DNA of 49,793 bases from an uncultured Prevotella sp. (GTDB lineage: Bacteria > Bacteroidota > Bacteroidia > Bacteroidales > Bacteroidaceae), in the NCBI GenBank assembly GCA_946186115.1, contig CAMHLV010000013.1, positions 1-49,793 on the forward strand. The letters are read 5' to 3'. A program made the position numbers and the translations under genes. Shown one piece after another: positions 40,069 to 49,590 of the stretch; position 1 is the stretch's first letter, and every line of letters begins with the position of its first letter. Under the pieces are notes generated by a model. The model did no database searches, was not told the origin of the DNA, and saw only the letters and a list, made by a program, of their open reading frames with translations.

Positions 40069-41712
40069 ATGCAACAGAAGATTATCATTCTCGACTTCGG
40101 TTCGCAGACCACACAGCTTATTGGCCGACGTGTCCGCGAACTCGATACCTTCTGCGAGATTCTTCCGTACAACAAATTCCCGAAGGACGACCCCTCTGTC
40201 ATCGGTGTCATCCTAAGTGGTTCGCCCTTCTCGGTTCACGACCCAGAGGCCTTTAAGGTTGACCTCTCGCAGTTCGTGGGGCGTCTGCCTGTATTGGGCA
40301 TTTGCTACGGAGCGCAGTTTATCAGCCATACCCTTGGTGGCAAGGTGGAGAAGGCCGACTCACGTGAGTATGGCCGTGCCAACCTTCAGACGATTGATCT
40401 TGAGAACCCGTTGTTCAAGGGCTTTGAAAAGAATTCTCAGGTGTGGATGTCGCATGGCGACACCATCACTGCCATTCCAGAAGGCTTCAAGGTCATTGGC
40501 TCGACGAAAGACGTGAAGAATGCCGCGTTCTGGTGTCCTGGGGAGAAAATCGTAAATTGTAAATTGTCAAATCGTAAATCAATTTGGGCTGTCCAGTTCC
40601 ATCCAGAGGTGTTCCACACCCTCCAGGGGTCGCTGTTGCTTAAGAATTTCGTTGTCGATATCTGCGGTTCGCGTCAGGAGTGGTCGGCATCATCTTTCGT
40701 AGATAGCACTGTGGCTGAACTCAAACAGCAACTCGGTACCGACCGTGTTATTCTCGGTCTGTCAGGCGGTGTGGATTCATCAGTAGCGGCCGTGCTGCTG
40801 AACAAGGCCATTGGTGATCGCCTTACATGTATCTTCGTTGACCACGGCATGTTGCGCAAGAATGAGTTCCAGCAGGTGATGGACGACTATAAGGTGTTAG
40901 GATTGAACGTTATCGGTGTAGATGCCAGCGAGCGCTTTTTCAGTGACTTGGAAGGTGTCAGTGAACCAGAGCAGAAACGTAAGATTATCGGTCGTGACTT
41001 CGTCGAAGTGTTCAATGCCGAAGCCAAGAAAATTACTGACGCCAAGTGGCTCGCTCAAGGCACCATTTATCCAGACCGTATAGAGTCTTTGAACATTACC
41101 GGTAAGGTTATCAAGAGTCATCACAATGTGGGAGGTCTGCCTAAGGAGATGCATCTGCAACTCTGCGAGCCCCTGAAGTGGCTCTTCAAGGATGAGGTGC
41201 GCCGTGTAGGTCGTCAGATGGGCATGCCCGAGCATCTTATCACCCGTCATCCCTTCCCAGGTCCCGGACTGGCTGTCCGCATTCTTGGCGATATCACCCG
41301 TGAGAAAGTACGTGTGCTGCAAGATGCTGATGATATCTATATCAGAGGTCTGCGCGAGTACAAGGTAAAGCTCAGCGGCGAAGAGGCCCGCAAGGTGCTA
41401 GCTGCTGGAGTACCTGCCGAGATGCAGGACGGCGAGATTGAGGTGTCGCTCTACGACCAGATATGGCAGGCTGGTGCCATTCTGCTCAGCACGGTTCGTT
41501 CTGTTGGCGTCATGGGCGATGAGCGTACTTACGAGAATCCTGTTGCCCTGCGTGCCGTCACTAGCAGTGATGCTATGACTGCCGACTGGGCTCATCTTCC
41601 TTACGACTTCATGGCAAAAGTTTCTAACGAGATTATCAACAAGGTTCGAGGTGTCAACCGCGTCTGTTACGATATCTCGTCAAAACCACCCGCAACAATC
41701 GAGTGGGAGTAG
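40069..41712 (+). CDS. guaA: GMP synthase (glutamine-hydrolysing)
   Basis: A 547-aa enzyme that aminates XMP to GMP. The class I glutaminase domain has Cys79 in [16 protein letters not shown] and the His178/Glu180 pair in WAVQFHPEV. The ATP pyrophosphatase domain has the P-loop [14 protein letters not shown] (about residues 231-244), followed by [13 protein letters not shown] and the C-terminal dimer end [11 protein letters not shown]. Length is longer than the usual 510-525. Just before the catalytic His lies [12 protein letters not shown], encoded by a 7-base periodic A/T repeat at 40546-40583, so part of the extra length is an insert. It is transcribed with the nucleotidyltransferase gene. 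Confidence 0.97.
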   Translation: MQQKIIILDFGSQTTQLIGRRVRELDTFCEILPYNKFPKDDPSVIGVILSGSPFSVHDPEAFKVDLSQFVGRLPVLGICYGAQFISHTLGGKVEKADSREYGRANLQTIDLENPLFKGFEKNSQVWMSHGDTITAIPEGFKVIGSTKDVKNAAFWCPGEKIVNCKLSNRKSIWAVQFHPEVFHTLQGSLLLKNFVVDICGSRQEWSASSFVDSTVAELKQQLGTDRVILGLSGGVDSSVAAVLLNKAIGDRLTCIFVDHGMLRKNEFQQVMDDYKVLGLNVIGVDASERFFSDLEGVSEPEQKRKIIGRDFVEVFNAEAKKITDAKWLAQGTIYPDRIESLNITGKVIKSHHNVGGLPKEMHLQLCEPLKWLFKDEVRRVGRQMGMPEHLITRHPFPGPGLAVRILGDITREKVRVLQDADDIYIRGLREYKVKLSGEEARKVLAAGVPAEMQDGEIEVSLYDQIWQAGAILLSTVRSVGVMGDERTYENPVALRAVTSSDAMTADWAHLPYDFMAKVSNEIINKVRGVNRVCYDISSKPPATIEWE

Positions 41713-41733
41713 AATGAATAAGTAATAAAAAAT

Positions 41734-41784
41734 GAGGACAGGCTATTGGTGAGAAATGCTTTTTTCAATCAAAAGTCTGTCCTC
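41734..41784 (+). terminator. Long-loop hairpin after guaA, uncertain
   Basis: GAGGACAG (41734-41741) and CTGTCCTC (41777-41784) can pair across 35 bases that include a run of T at the centre. The position after guaA suits a terminator, but the long loop and the missing T run after the stem make it doubtful. Confidence 0.35.
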
Positions 41785-41866
41785 TGTCATTGTTTGTCAC
41801 GACGACTTGATTCAATTTTGATTGTGAAAAATGGTTATAATGATGTGTTGTTTCAGAAATATTTTG

Positions 41867-41874
41867 TATCTTTG
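41867..41874 (+). promoter_or_regulatory. -7 box of the cytidylate-kinase-like gene
   Basis: TATCTTTG fits TAnnTTTG and lies 36 bases before the ATG at 41911. A TTG lies 16 bases upstream, shorter than the usual spacing. Confidence 0.6.
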
Positions 41875-41910
41875 CAACATAAGACAGCATATATCTAAAA
41901 TACTAAGACT

Positions 41911-42531
41911 ATGAACAGCAAGGAGAAGTTTGTAATTACCATCAGTCGCCAATTTGGAACAGGCGGCCATGAAATTGGTGCTGAGCTGGCACGACGGCTC
42001 GGAGTGAAACTGCTGGACAAGCAGATACTGAATGAGGTAGCCTCGCGTATGAATGCCGTTGAGGATGCTGTGGAGAAAATAGAACTTCGTAATCCCTTGT
42101 GGCGTGACGATTTTACGAACTTCTATCGTACTTATATGGCAAATGCCGAATATAACGGACAGGAGAAAGACCAGACCACTCATGCGCTGTTCAGGGCCCA
42201 GGCTGATGTTATCCGTCGTATTGCCAAGGAAGAGTCGTGTGTGATTATCGGACGTTGTGGATTTGACATCTTTGCAGACTCTCCCAATGCACTTAAGATC
42301 TTCATTCACTCAAGTCTGAACTGTAGGAAGCGACGAATTGCAGAGAAATATGACATTTGTGAGCAGGACGCTGCAGCGATGATAGTAGATAACGACTTCA
42401 GTCGAGAACTTTACACGAAGACATTCACCGGGCGCGATTGGACTGATGCCTGCAACTATGATATCTCGCTGGATGTTAGTAAGTTTGGTGTCAATGGTGC
42501 AGTGGATATGCTGATGAGATTTATAGAATAG
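41911..42531 (+). CDS. Cytidylate-kinase-like family protein
   Basis: A 206-aa P-loop protein. The nucleotide-binding motif is VITISRQFGTGGHEIGAELA (about residues 8-27), a variant of the GxxxxGK loop common to this Bacteroidetes family, followed by LLDKQILNEVASRMNAVEDA, SCVIIGRCGFDIFADSPNAL and RDWTDACNYDISLDVSKFGV. Such proteins are annotated as cytidylate-kinase-like and may phosphorylate nucleotides or small molecules; the activity here is unknown. It has its own promoter, and a long AT-rich gap separates it from the mannan operon. Confidence 0.8.
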   Translation: MNSKEKFVITISRQFGTGGHEIGAELARRLGVKLLDKQILNEVASRMNAVEDAVEKIELRNPLWRDDFTNFYRTYMANAEYNGQEKDQTTHALFRAQADVIRRIAKEESCVIIGRCGFDIFADSPNALKIFIHSSLNCRKRRIAEKYDICEQDAAAMIVDNDFSRELYTKTFTGRDWTDACNYDISLDVSKFGVNGAVDMLMRFIE

Positions 42532-42629
42532 GTTATGGTTCCATTGAGGGCTTGCTGTCTTCGTTATTGCTACTTTAAGTTTTTTTTAAACTCGGATATT
42601 ACAAAGTACGTGATATTATCAAAATAGTA

Positions 42630-42661
42630 TTGCGTTATTTAAAAAATTAGTGCTAACTTTG
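42630..42661 (+). promoter_or_regulatory. Promoter of the mannan operon
   Basis: TTG (42630-42632), 21 bases, TAACTTTG (42654-42661). It gives a leader of about 35 bases before the ATG at 42702. No operator repeat is obvious, so the controlling regulator is not encoded visibly nearby. Confidence 0.65.
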
Positions 42662-42701
42662 CAACCAGTTTGATGATAATAAACTAAAGACCAATATAAT
42701 C

Positions 42702-43994
42702 ATGAAGAAAACGTGCTTTATACTGCTGTTACTCATGCTGTTAGGAGTGTTGCCTGCAGTGTCGCAGATACGCGGAAACAGCATTAGTGTGATGGTTGTC
42801 CCCGATCATCAAGATTGGAATTATGTTGTAGGTCAGACTGCCACATTCAAGGTTAGCGTTAGAAAGTCATCAACGCTAATAGACAATGTAACCATTGACT
42901 ATGAGGCGGGGCCTGAGATGTATCCTGATGTGAAGAAGCAGAGTGTGACGCTGAAGGATGGCACAATGACGTGGAAGGGAAAGATGACAAATCCCGGTTT
43001 CTACCGTCTGACAGTTACGGCCCATGTTGGTGGCAAAGACTATAAAGGGTCATGCACAGCAGCCTTCTCTCCGGAGAAACTGAAGCCAACAACCATTGAA
43101 CCTAAGGATTTCGACCAGTTTTGGACAAAGACTCTTGAGGAGGCTCGCTGGACATCGCTGAATGCCCAACGCGAACTGCTGCCAGAGCGTAGCAATGAAG
43201 ATGTGAATGTGTATCAGGTGTCGTTTCAGAATATTCGCTGGGGTTCGCGTACCTATGGTATTCTGAGCGTACCCACCAAGCCTGGCAAGTATCCCGCATT
43301 GCTGCGTGTGCCAGGTGCCGGTGTGCGTCCATACACTGGAGATACCTATACTGCACCAACACAGGCTATCGTACTTGAGATTGGGGTACACGGCATTGAT
43401 GTAACTCAGCCGCAGCTTTTTTACGACAATCTTATGAATGGTGCACTGAACTGTTACTGGAACTTTGGCATGGACGACCGTGATCAGAGTTATTACAAGC
43501 GTGTCATCGTGGGATGTGTGCGAAGTGTTGATTATATAGCTTCGCTGCCCGAATGGGATGGCGCGACGATAGGTGTGACAGGTGCCAGCCAAGGAGGCTT
43601 CCTTTCGTATGCCACAGCAGCACTCGACAAGCGCATCACTTTCGTTGCTGCCGTTCATCCCGCACTTTGCGACCATACGGCTTCTCTGCAAGGCGTGGCC
43701 TGCGGGTGGCCGCACTATTTCTATTGGAATAAGGGCAAGGGTGTAGAGAAGCAGGTGGAGACATCGCGTTACTATGATGGCGTGAATTTTGTGCGCCGCA
43801 TTACATGTCCTACATGGGTATCGTTCGGCTACAACGATGATGTCGTTCCGCCAACAACGGCATATGCTACGTATAACACATTGACGTGTGAGAAACTATT
43901 GAGCGTATATCAGCAGACTGCTCATTTCTGGTATCAGGAACAGTGGGATGAGTGGCAGTCATGGATGCGTAAACAAATGAAAATTGAGAATTGA
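42702..43994 (+). CDS. Acetylxylan esterase-like (AXE1/CE7-like) secreted esterase
   Basis: A 430-aa exported esterase. The signal peptide (KKTCFILLLLMLLGVLPAVS, then Q) is followed by an all-beta domain of about 110 residues (SVMVVPDHQDWNYVVGQTAT to YKGSCTAAF). The AXE1 alpha/beta-hydrolase domain has VYQVSFQNIRWGSRTYGILS, RVPGAGVRPYTGDTY, the nucleophile in IGVTGASQGGFLSYATAALD (Ser) and ITCPTWVSFGYNDDVVPPTT (Asp), with the His in QQTAHFWYQEQWDEWQ. CE7 enzymes remove acetyl groups from oligosaccharides. As the first gene of the mannan operon it probably deacetylates acetylated mannan or galactoglucomannan. The stop overlaps the next start by one base (TGATG). Confidence 0.88.
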   Translation: MKKTCFILLLLMLLGVLPAVSQIRGNSISVMVVPDHQDWNYVVGQTATFKVSVRKSSTLIDNVTIDYEAGPEMYPDVKKQSVTLKDGTMTWKGKMTNPGFYRLTVTAHVGGKDYKGSCTAAFSPEKLKPTTIEPKDFDQFWTKTLEEARWTSLNAQRELLPERSNEDVNVYQVSFQNIRWGSRTYGILSVPTKPGKYPALLRVPGAGVRPYTGDTYTAPTQAIVLEIGVHGIDVTQPQLFYDNLMNGALNCYWNFGMDDRDQSYYKRVIVGCVRSVDYIASLPEWDGATIGVTGASQGGFLSYATAALDKRITFVAAVHPALCDHTASLQGVACGWPHYFYWNKGKGVEKQVETSRYYDGVNFVRRITCPTWVSFGYNDDVVPPTTAYATYNTLTCEKLLSVYQQTAHFWYQEQWDEWQSWMRKQMKIEN

Positions 43995-45085
43995 TGAAGA
44001 AGTATTTATATATAATAATAGGTGCAGCAGCCTTGATGGCTTCCTGCAGTCATAAAGAAGTCAAGGAACCGACAATAGGTGAGAAGTTGGGTGAAAGGCT
44101 GGCTACATTGCAGCAGAAGGGATATATGATGGGTCATCAGGACGACCCCTTCTATGGTGTTACGTGGTCGGGTATTATTGACCCTCAGAAACCTGAACTG
44201 GGCAAGAGCGATGTGCTGGCTACCTGTGGCGATTATCCTGCTGTTATGGGTTTCGACCTTGGAGGTATTGAGGTGGGCGACGCAAAGAATCTGGATAGCG
44301 TGCCCTTCCAGCGTATCCACGATGAGGTGATAGCCCATCATAAGCGTGGTGGTATCGTAACTATCTCTTGGCATCCTCGCAATCCGCTGACAGGTGGTAC
44401 TGCATGGGATGTTAGCGACTCTACCGTCGTAGCCAGCGTCCTGCCTGGTGGAAGCCAGTTTGAAAAGTTCCAGACTTGGATAGAGCGTGTTGGCGATTTC
44501 TTGTTGACACTGAAGACCGACGATGGCCAACCAGTGCCCATTATTTTCCGTCCATGGCACGAGAACAATGGATCGTGGTTTTGGTGGGGGCAGGCTCTGT
44601 GTAGTGATAACGAGTTCCACGGACTGTGGGACCTGCTGCAAGACATGCTGAAGAGCCGTGGCTTGTCGAACTTGCTTTGGAGTTACTCACCTAATCTTGA
44701 CGGAAGTTGGAGCGAGGAGCGCTTTTTAAAGCGCTATCCTGGCAATGAGCGTGTGTCGTTGATAGGTGAGGATGCCTACCAGTGGGGCACTGAGGAAGAT
44801 TTTAAGACTGCCCTGAAGGCTGACTTGACATTCTTAAGTGATTTTGCAAAGAAGAATAACCGACTGCTGGCAATGACCGAATGTGGTCTGAAGAACATGC
44901 CAGACTCTACTTGGTGGACGCGTGTGCTGAAGCCTATCATGGATCAATATCCAATCAGTTACTTCCTGCTGTGGCGCAACTACAAGGAGGAATATTTCGG
45001 TCCGTCGCCCAGCCTGCCGTGTGCTGCAGACTTCCGCAGATTGCATGAGGCAGATAATGTGCTGTTCTTGGATGACATCAAATAA
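43994..45085 (+). CDS. GH26 beta-mannanase lipoprotein
   Basis: A 363-aa lipoprotein enzyme hydrolysing beta-1,4-mannan. The signal peptide MKKYLYIIIGAAALMASC ends with the lipidated Cys. The catalytic domain has LATLQQKGYMMGHQDDPFYG, TISWHPRNPLTGGTAWDVSD, the acid/base Glu in IIFRPWHENNGSWFWWGQAL and the nucleophile Glu in LLAMTECGLKNMPDS. The length suits a single-domain GH26. The start is the ATG at 43994, one base into the previous stop codon; a TTG at 43991 is in frame but unlikely. The enzyme is placed to feed mannobiose to the GPH transporter, epimerase and GH130 encoded downstream. Confidence 0.93.
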   Translation: MKKYLYIIIGAAALMASCSHKEVKEPTIGEKLGERLATLQQKGYMMGHQDDPFYGVTWSGIIDPQKPELGKSDVLATCGDYPAVMGFDLGGIEVGDAKNLDSVPFQRIHDEVIAHHKRGGIVTISWHPRNPLTGGTAWDVSDSTVVASVLPGGSQFEKFQTWIERVGDFLLTLKTDDGQPVPIIFRPWHENNGSWFWWGQALCSDNEFHGLWDLLQDMLKSRGLSNLLWSYSPNLDGSWSEERFLKRYPGNERVSLIGEDAYQWGTEEDFKTALKADLTFLSDFAKKNNRLLAMTECGLKNMPDSTWWTRVLKPIMDQYPISYFLLWRNYKEEYFGPSPSLPCAADFRRLHEADNVLFLDDIK

Positions 45086-45111
45086 CGATAACAAAGATAT
45101 TTTAATTAGAT

Positions 45112-46275
45112 ATGAGCAATTTTCAAGAGAAAGTAAAGGCATTGCGTGCTCACCATGAAGAGTTGTTGACGCGCAAGAATGAACCCTTAGAGTGGGGTAA
45201 TGGCATCTATGAAAAATGGAAGAATCCTATTCTGACAGCTGAGCATACTCCGCTGGAGTGGAAGTACGACTTCAACAAAAAAGACAATCCGTTCCTGATG
45301 CAGCGCATAATGATGAATGCTACGCTCAATTCGGGTGCCCTGAAGTGGCAAGGTAAGTATTTGCTGGTAGTCAGGGTGGAAGGAGCCGACCGTAAGTCGT
45401 TCTTTGCAGTAGCCGAGAGCCCTAATGGTGTTGACAACTTCCGCTTTTGGGACGAGCCTATCACCATGCCAGATGATGTGATACCTGCTACCAATATCTA
45501 CGATATGCGTATTACACAGCATGAAGACGGGTGGATATACGGCGTCTTCTGTGCAGAGCGTCACGACGACAGTCAGCCTGGCAACCTAAGTGCAGCTACG
45601 GCAACAGCTGCTATCGCTCGTACCAAGGACCTGAAGACATGGGAGCGACTGCCCGACCTGAAGACCAAGAGCCAGCAGCGTAATGTGGTACTTCATCCCG
45701 AGTTTGTTGAAGGCAAGTATGCATTCTATACCCGTCCACAGGATGGTTTTATCGACACTGGTAGCGGCGGTGGCATTGGTTGGGCGCTGGTTGATGATAT
45801 TACCCATGCCGAAATTACGGACGAGAAGATTATTTATGAGCGCAAGTATCACACTATCACTGAGGTGAAGAATGGCGAGGGACCTCATCCAATAAAGACT
45901 GCCAAGGGCTGGTTACATCTGGCCCATGGTGTGCGTGCTACAGCCGACGGATTGCGCTATGTGCTATATATGTATATGACGTCGCTTGACGATCCAACGA
46001 AGGTGATTGCACGTCCTGGTGGTTTCTTCCTTGTGCCTGAGGGTGACGAGTATCTGGGCGACGTGATGAATGTTGCTTTTGCCAATGGCTGGATTGCTGA
46101 CCCTGATGGTCGCGTGTTCATCTACTATGCCTCGGCCGATACCAGGATGCATGTAGCTACGTCAAGCATCGACCGTCTTGTTGACTATTGCATGAACACT
46201 CCTGAGGATGGTCTCTTCACGGCATCCTCTGTGGAGACAATCAAGCGTCTTGTCGCAAAGAATCGAAATCTGTAA
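45112..46275 (+). CDS. GH130 mannosylglucose phosphorylase
   Basis: A 387-aa cytoplasmic phosphorylase that splits beta-1,4-mannosyl-glucose with phosphate into mannose-1-phosphate and glucose. Family marks include EKWKNPILTAEHTPLEWKYD, MMNATLNSGALKWQGKYLLV, IPATNIYDMRITQHEDGWIY (general acid Asp region) and GGGIGWALVDDITHAEITDE; the N-terminus with LTRKNEPLEWGNGIYEKWKN is typical of the GH130_1 (mannosylglucose) subgroup. No signal peptide. It lies 26 bases after GH26 and beside the transporter and epimerase, the set known from the Bacteroides fragilis mannan pathway, which supports the specificity. Confidence 0.93.
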   Translation: MSNFQEKVKALRAHHEELLTRKNEPLEWGNGIYEKWKNPILTAEHTPLEWKYDFNKKDNPFLMQRIMMNATLNSGALKWQGKYLLVVRVEGADRKSFFAVAESPNGVDNFRFWDEPITMPDDVIPATNIYDMRITQHEDGWIYGVFCAERHDDSQPGNLSAATATAAIARTKDLKTWERLPDLKTKSQQRNVVLHPEFVEGKYAFYTRPQDGFIDTGSGGGIGWALVDDITHAEITDEKIIYERKYHTITEVKNGEGPHPIKTAKGWLHLAHGVRATADGLRYVLYMYMTSLDDPTKVIARPGGFFLVPEGDEYLGDVMNVAFANGWIADPDGRVFIYYASADTRMHVATSSIDRLVDYCMNTPEDGLFTASSVETIKRLVAKNRNL

Positions 46276-46298
46276 TTATAAATTCTTAAATAGATACT

Positions 46299-47699
46299 AT
46301 GGCTAAATCAACCTTAAAAGAAAAAATCGGCTATGGCTTTGGCGATATGTCGTCAAGTATGTTTTGGAAGATATTCTCCTATTATCTGCCATTCTTCTAT
46401 AGTAACATCTTTGGACTATCACTGGTGGATGCTGGTGTACTCGTTCTTGTAACTCGTATATGGGACGCCGTGTCAGATCCAATGATGGGTATTATCTCCG
46501 ACCGTACCAGTACCAAGTGGGGTAAGTATCGTCCATACTTGTTGTGGGTAGCACCGTTCTTCAGTATTTGTGGTATTTTACTGTTTACCACGCCCGACCT
46601 TTCGTATGGTGGAAAACTGATATGGGCATACGTCACATACATACTCATGATGACCGTATATACGGGAATTAATGTTCCTTATGGTGCTATGCTGGGTGTG
46701 ATGACCGACGACTCTAACGAGAAGACTGTATTCTCGTCGTTCCGTATGTTCTTCGCTTATGGCGGCTCGTTTATCTCGCTGTTCCTTTGGGAACCCCTCA
46801 CCAATTTGATGGGTGGCTATAATACTCCTGGCGGATGGTTCTGGGCTATGGTTGCTATTGCAGCAGCATGCTTCGTTATGTTCATCCTCTGCTTCTCGAT
46901 GACCCGTGAGCATCTCAAGACTGTCTCTACAGTTTCTGTGGGTAGTGACTTTAAGGCACTGCTTTCCAACAAGCCGTGGTGGTTGCTTATCGGCGCTGCT
47001 TTGTGCTTCAACCTGTTTAATACTGTCCGTGGTGCCACAGTGGCCTACTTCTTCCAGGACATCATAGGAGCTAACGTCAGTCTAGTGTTCTTCGGTTTGA
47101 TGTTTGCCTTCTATGCAGGTTTGTTCCTCGGAGTAGGTGAGGTGTCGAACATGGTTGGTGTTGCCTCATGTGTACCTATCTCTAATAAATTAGGAAAGAA
47201 GACTACTTTTATCCTTGTCAACGCTTCATTGGTTGTACTCAGTGTGCTGTTCTATTTCATTCCATGTACTCAAAGCGGCTACTGGTTGATGCTTGTTTTC
47301 CAGGTGCTCATCTCAATACTTACTGGTATCATGTCACCGCTGGTATGGTCGATGTATGCCGATGTCAGCGACTATGCTGAGCTTGAGTTCAAGACAGCTT
47401 CTACCGGACTCATCTTCTCGTCAAGTTCCATGGCACAGAAGTTTGGCGGTGCTATCGGCGGAGCCGCTGTGCTATGGCTGCTAAGTGGCTTTGGTTATAT
47501 CACTGATCCTGAGTTGTTGGCAAAGGGTAATGTCATCCAGCCCGATGCCGCACTCAGCTGTCTGCGCTGGCTGATGAGTTTCATCCCCGCCTGCGTAGCC
47601 CTGCTGTCAATGTGTGTCGTGTGGTTCTATCCCCTCACAACTCAGCGTATCAATGAAATTAATGCTCAGTTGAAAGAAATACGTTCGCTTAATGAATAA
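46299..47699 (+). CDS. GPH-family (MelB-like) oligosaccharide:cation symporter
   Basis: A 466-aa inner-membrane transporter of the glycoside-pentoside-hexuronide group with 12 predicted helices. It opens LKEKIGYGFGDMSSSMFWKI, has the LVTRIWDAVSDPMMGIISDR motif with the cation-site Asp residues, TKWGKYRPYLLWVAPFF (loop 2-3 signature), and YTGINVPYGAMLGVMTDDSN. It most likely imports mannobiose or manno-oligosaccharides. It is 23 bases after the GH130 gene and overlaps the epimerase gene by 8 bases, so its expression is tied to the operon. The exact cargo is inferred from neighbours. Confidence 0.9.
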   Translation: MAKSTLKEKIGYGFGDMSSSMFWKIFSYYLPFFYSNIFGLSLVDAGVLVLVTRIWDAVSDPMMGIISDRTSTKWGKYRPYLLWVAPFFSICGILLFTTPDLSYGGKLIWAYVTYILMMTVYTGINVPYGAMLGVMTDDSNEKTVFSSFRMFFAYGGSFISLFLWEPLTNLMGGYNTPGGWFWAMVAIAAACFVMFILCFSMTREHLKTVSTVSVGSDFKALLSNKPWWLLIGAALCFNLFNTVRGATVAYFFQDIIGANVSLVFFGLMFAFYAGLFLGVGEVSNMVGVASCVPISNKLGKKTTFILVNASLVVLSVLFYFIPCTQSGYWLMLVFQVLISILTGIMSPLVWSMYADVSDYAELEFKTASTGLIFSSSSMAQKFGGAIGGAAVLWLLSGFGYITDPELLAKGNVIQPDAALSCLRWLMSFIPACVALLSMCVVWFYPLTTQRINEINAQLKEIRSLNE

Positions 47700-48975
47700 G
47701 AAGGTAGAAACAATGAAACAAGAGATGCGGGATGTTGTTGAGAACAACATCCTGCACTTTTGGATTGACAAGATGGTTGACCGCGAAAATGGCGGTTTCT
47801 ATGGGCGTATTGATGCACAAGAAGTGTTACATCCTGATGCTGAGAAAGGCGCTATTCTCAATGCCCGCATCCTATGGTCGTTCTCTGCGGCCTATCGTAT
47901 CCTTAATAAAAAGGAGTATCTCGATATGGCTACCCGTGCCAAAGAATATATAATACAGTACTTTATCGACCCGGAATATGGTGGAGTCTATTGGAGTGTT
48001 GACAGCAAAGGACAGCCTCTTGATACGAAGAAGCAGTTCTATGCCATAGGCTTTGCTATCTATGGACTATCTGAGTTTGCCCGTGCCACCAGCGACCGCG
48101 AGGCCCTCGACTATGCTTTACAACTATATGAATGCATAGAAGAACACTCTTTCGATCCAGAGCATAACGGATATATAGAGGCCTGTACAAGAGAATGGGG
48201 GCAGATAGATGACATGCGACTCTCGGAACTCGATGCAAACTACCCTAAGTCGCAGAATACTCATCTTCACATTATTGAGCCATATACAAACCTTTATCGC
48301 TGTCTGAAGGAGTTCCATGCAGCAGAGTCGTGTAATTATGTGCCGGTATTAGGCTCAGTGCTTCCTTTTGGCATCTCAGTTCCTTCCGAAACTCTCTGCA
48401 GGGTAGAAGGTTCACTGCGTAACCTCATTAGTATTTTCACAGACAACATCCTAAATCCAGAGACCCACCACCTTGATTTGTTCTTTGATATGGATTGGAC
48501 CCGTGAGGCTGGTGCATTGGAGAGTTATGGTCATGACATTGAGTGTTCATGGCTGATGCATGAGGCTGCTCTCGTACTTGGCGACCCCTATGTGATTGAC
48601 AAGGTTGACCCCATTGTGCGTATGGTGGCCAAGGCTAGTGAGAAAGGACTGCGTCCTGACGGCTCGATGATTCATGAAGCCAATCTCGACACAGGCCATG
48701 TTGACGATGACCTCCATTGGTGGGTTCAGGCAGAGAACGTAGTTGGATGGTTCAATCTCTATCAGCATTTCCACGATGAGGATGCACTTGACAAGACCCT
48801 GAGATGCTGGGAATATATCAAGTCACAACTTATTGACTGGAAGAACGGTGAGTGGTATTGGAGCCGTCATTCCGACGGCACACTGAATACTGTAGATGAC
48901 AAGGCTGGCTTCTGGAAGTGCCCTTATCATAATAGTCGCATGTGCCTTGAAATAATAGAGCGTTGCTCTGAATAG
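47692..48975 (+). CDS. AGE-family cellobiose (mannobiose) 2-epimerase
   Basis: A 427-aa (alpha/alpha)6-barrel enzyme of the N-acylglucosamine-2-epimerase family. The start MNKKVETMKQEMRDVVENNI and HFWIDKMVDRENGGFYGRID match the cellobiose-2-epimerase group. Later blocks are AILNARILWSFSAAYRILNK, EYGGVYWSVDSKGQPLDTKK, SQNTHLHIIEPYTNLYRCLK, SYGHDIECSWLMHEAALVLG and HWWVQAENVVGWFNLYQHF, which include the catalytic His pair. It would turn mannobiose into mannosylglucose, the substrate of GH130. It overlaps the transporter gene by 8 bases (start at 47692; a second Met lies at 47713) and closes the operon; sodB follows tail to tail one base later. Confidence 0.92.
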   Translation: MNKKVETMKQEMRDVVENNILHFWIDKMVDRENGGFYGRIDAQEVLHPDAEKGAILNARILWSFSAAYRILNKKEYLDMATRAKEYIIQYFIDPEYGGVYWSVDSKGQPLDTKKQFYAIGFAIYGLSEFARATSDREALDYALQLYECIEEHSFDPEHNGYIEACTREWGQIDDMRLSELDANYPKSQNTHLHIIEPYTNLYRCLKEFHAAESCNYVPVLGSVLPFGISVPSETLCRVEGSLRNLISIFTDNILNPETHHLDLFFDMDWTREAGALESYGHDIECSWLMHEAALVLGDPYVIDKVDPIVRMVAKASEKGLRPDGSMIHEANLDTGHVDDDLHWWVQAENVVGWFNLYQHFHDEDALDKTLRCWEYIKSQLIDWKNGEWYWSRHSDGTLNTVDDKAGFWKCPYHNSRMCLEIIERCSE

Positions 48976-48976
48976 C

Positions 48977-49564
48977 TCAAATAGAAAGCCGCTTGTCTAT
49001 CACTTCCCAGTTGATAATCTTCCATAATGCGGTCAGATGGTCTGGGCGACGATTCTGATAGTCAAGATAATAGGCATGCTCCCAAACGTCGAAGGTCAGC
49101 AAAGGCTTCAGACCGCGCTGAATGGGGTTGGCGGCATTCGTCTCCTGGGAGATGACGAGTTTGCCGTCCTTGTCTGCTGATAGCCATACCCAGCCGGAAC
49201 CAAACAAAGTAGCGCCTTTCTTCTGGAATTCTTCTTTGAAAGCCTCGAAAGAACCAAAGTCACGAACAATTGCATTAGAGATATTTCCAACGGGTTTGTT
49301 GTCCTCTTTGGGAGCAGCAAACTGTTGGAAATACAGTTCGTGATTCAATATCTGGCCTGCATTATTCAATATTCCGCCTTCTGCCTTTAACACTATCTCC
49401 TCTAAAGGTTGTCCTGCTAAAGGGTTTCCTTCCAGAAGCCCGTTAAGATTATTGACATAAGCCAACAGATGTTTTCCATAATGAAAACCTATAGTCTCTT
49501 TGCTAATAACCGGCTCCAGCGCATTCTCTGAATACGGCAGTGCCATTAATGTGAATTTATCCAT
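48977..49564 (-). CDS. sodB: Iron/manganese superoxide dismutase
   Basis: A 195-aa superoxide dismutase that turns superoxide into oxygen and hydrogen peroxide in the cytoplasm. The metal ligands are visible: His in FHYGKHLLAYVNNLN, His in LNHELYFQQF, and Asp plus His in DVWEHAYYLDYQNRRPDHL. GSGWVWLSAD and NWEVIDKRL complete the family pattern. Bacteroidales enzymes of this type may use Fe or Mn depending on growth; sequence alone does not decide. The length is usual. It has its own promoter (49591-49598) and converges on the epimerase gene with a one-base gap. Confidence 0.96.
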   Translation of the reverse strand: MDKFTLMALPYSENALEPVISKETIGFHYGKHLLAYVNNLNGLLEGNPLAGQPLEEIVLKAEGGILNNAGQILNHELYFQQFAAPKEDNKPVGNISNAIVRDFGSFEAFKEEFQKKGATLFGSGWVWLSADKDGKLVISQETNAANPIQRGLKPLLTFDVWEHAYYLDYQNRRPDHLTALWKIINWEVIDKRLSI

Positions 49565-49590
49565 ACTTTCATTTATTATAGTTCCGTCTG

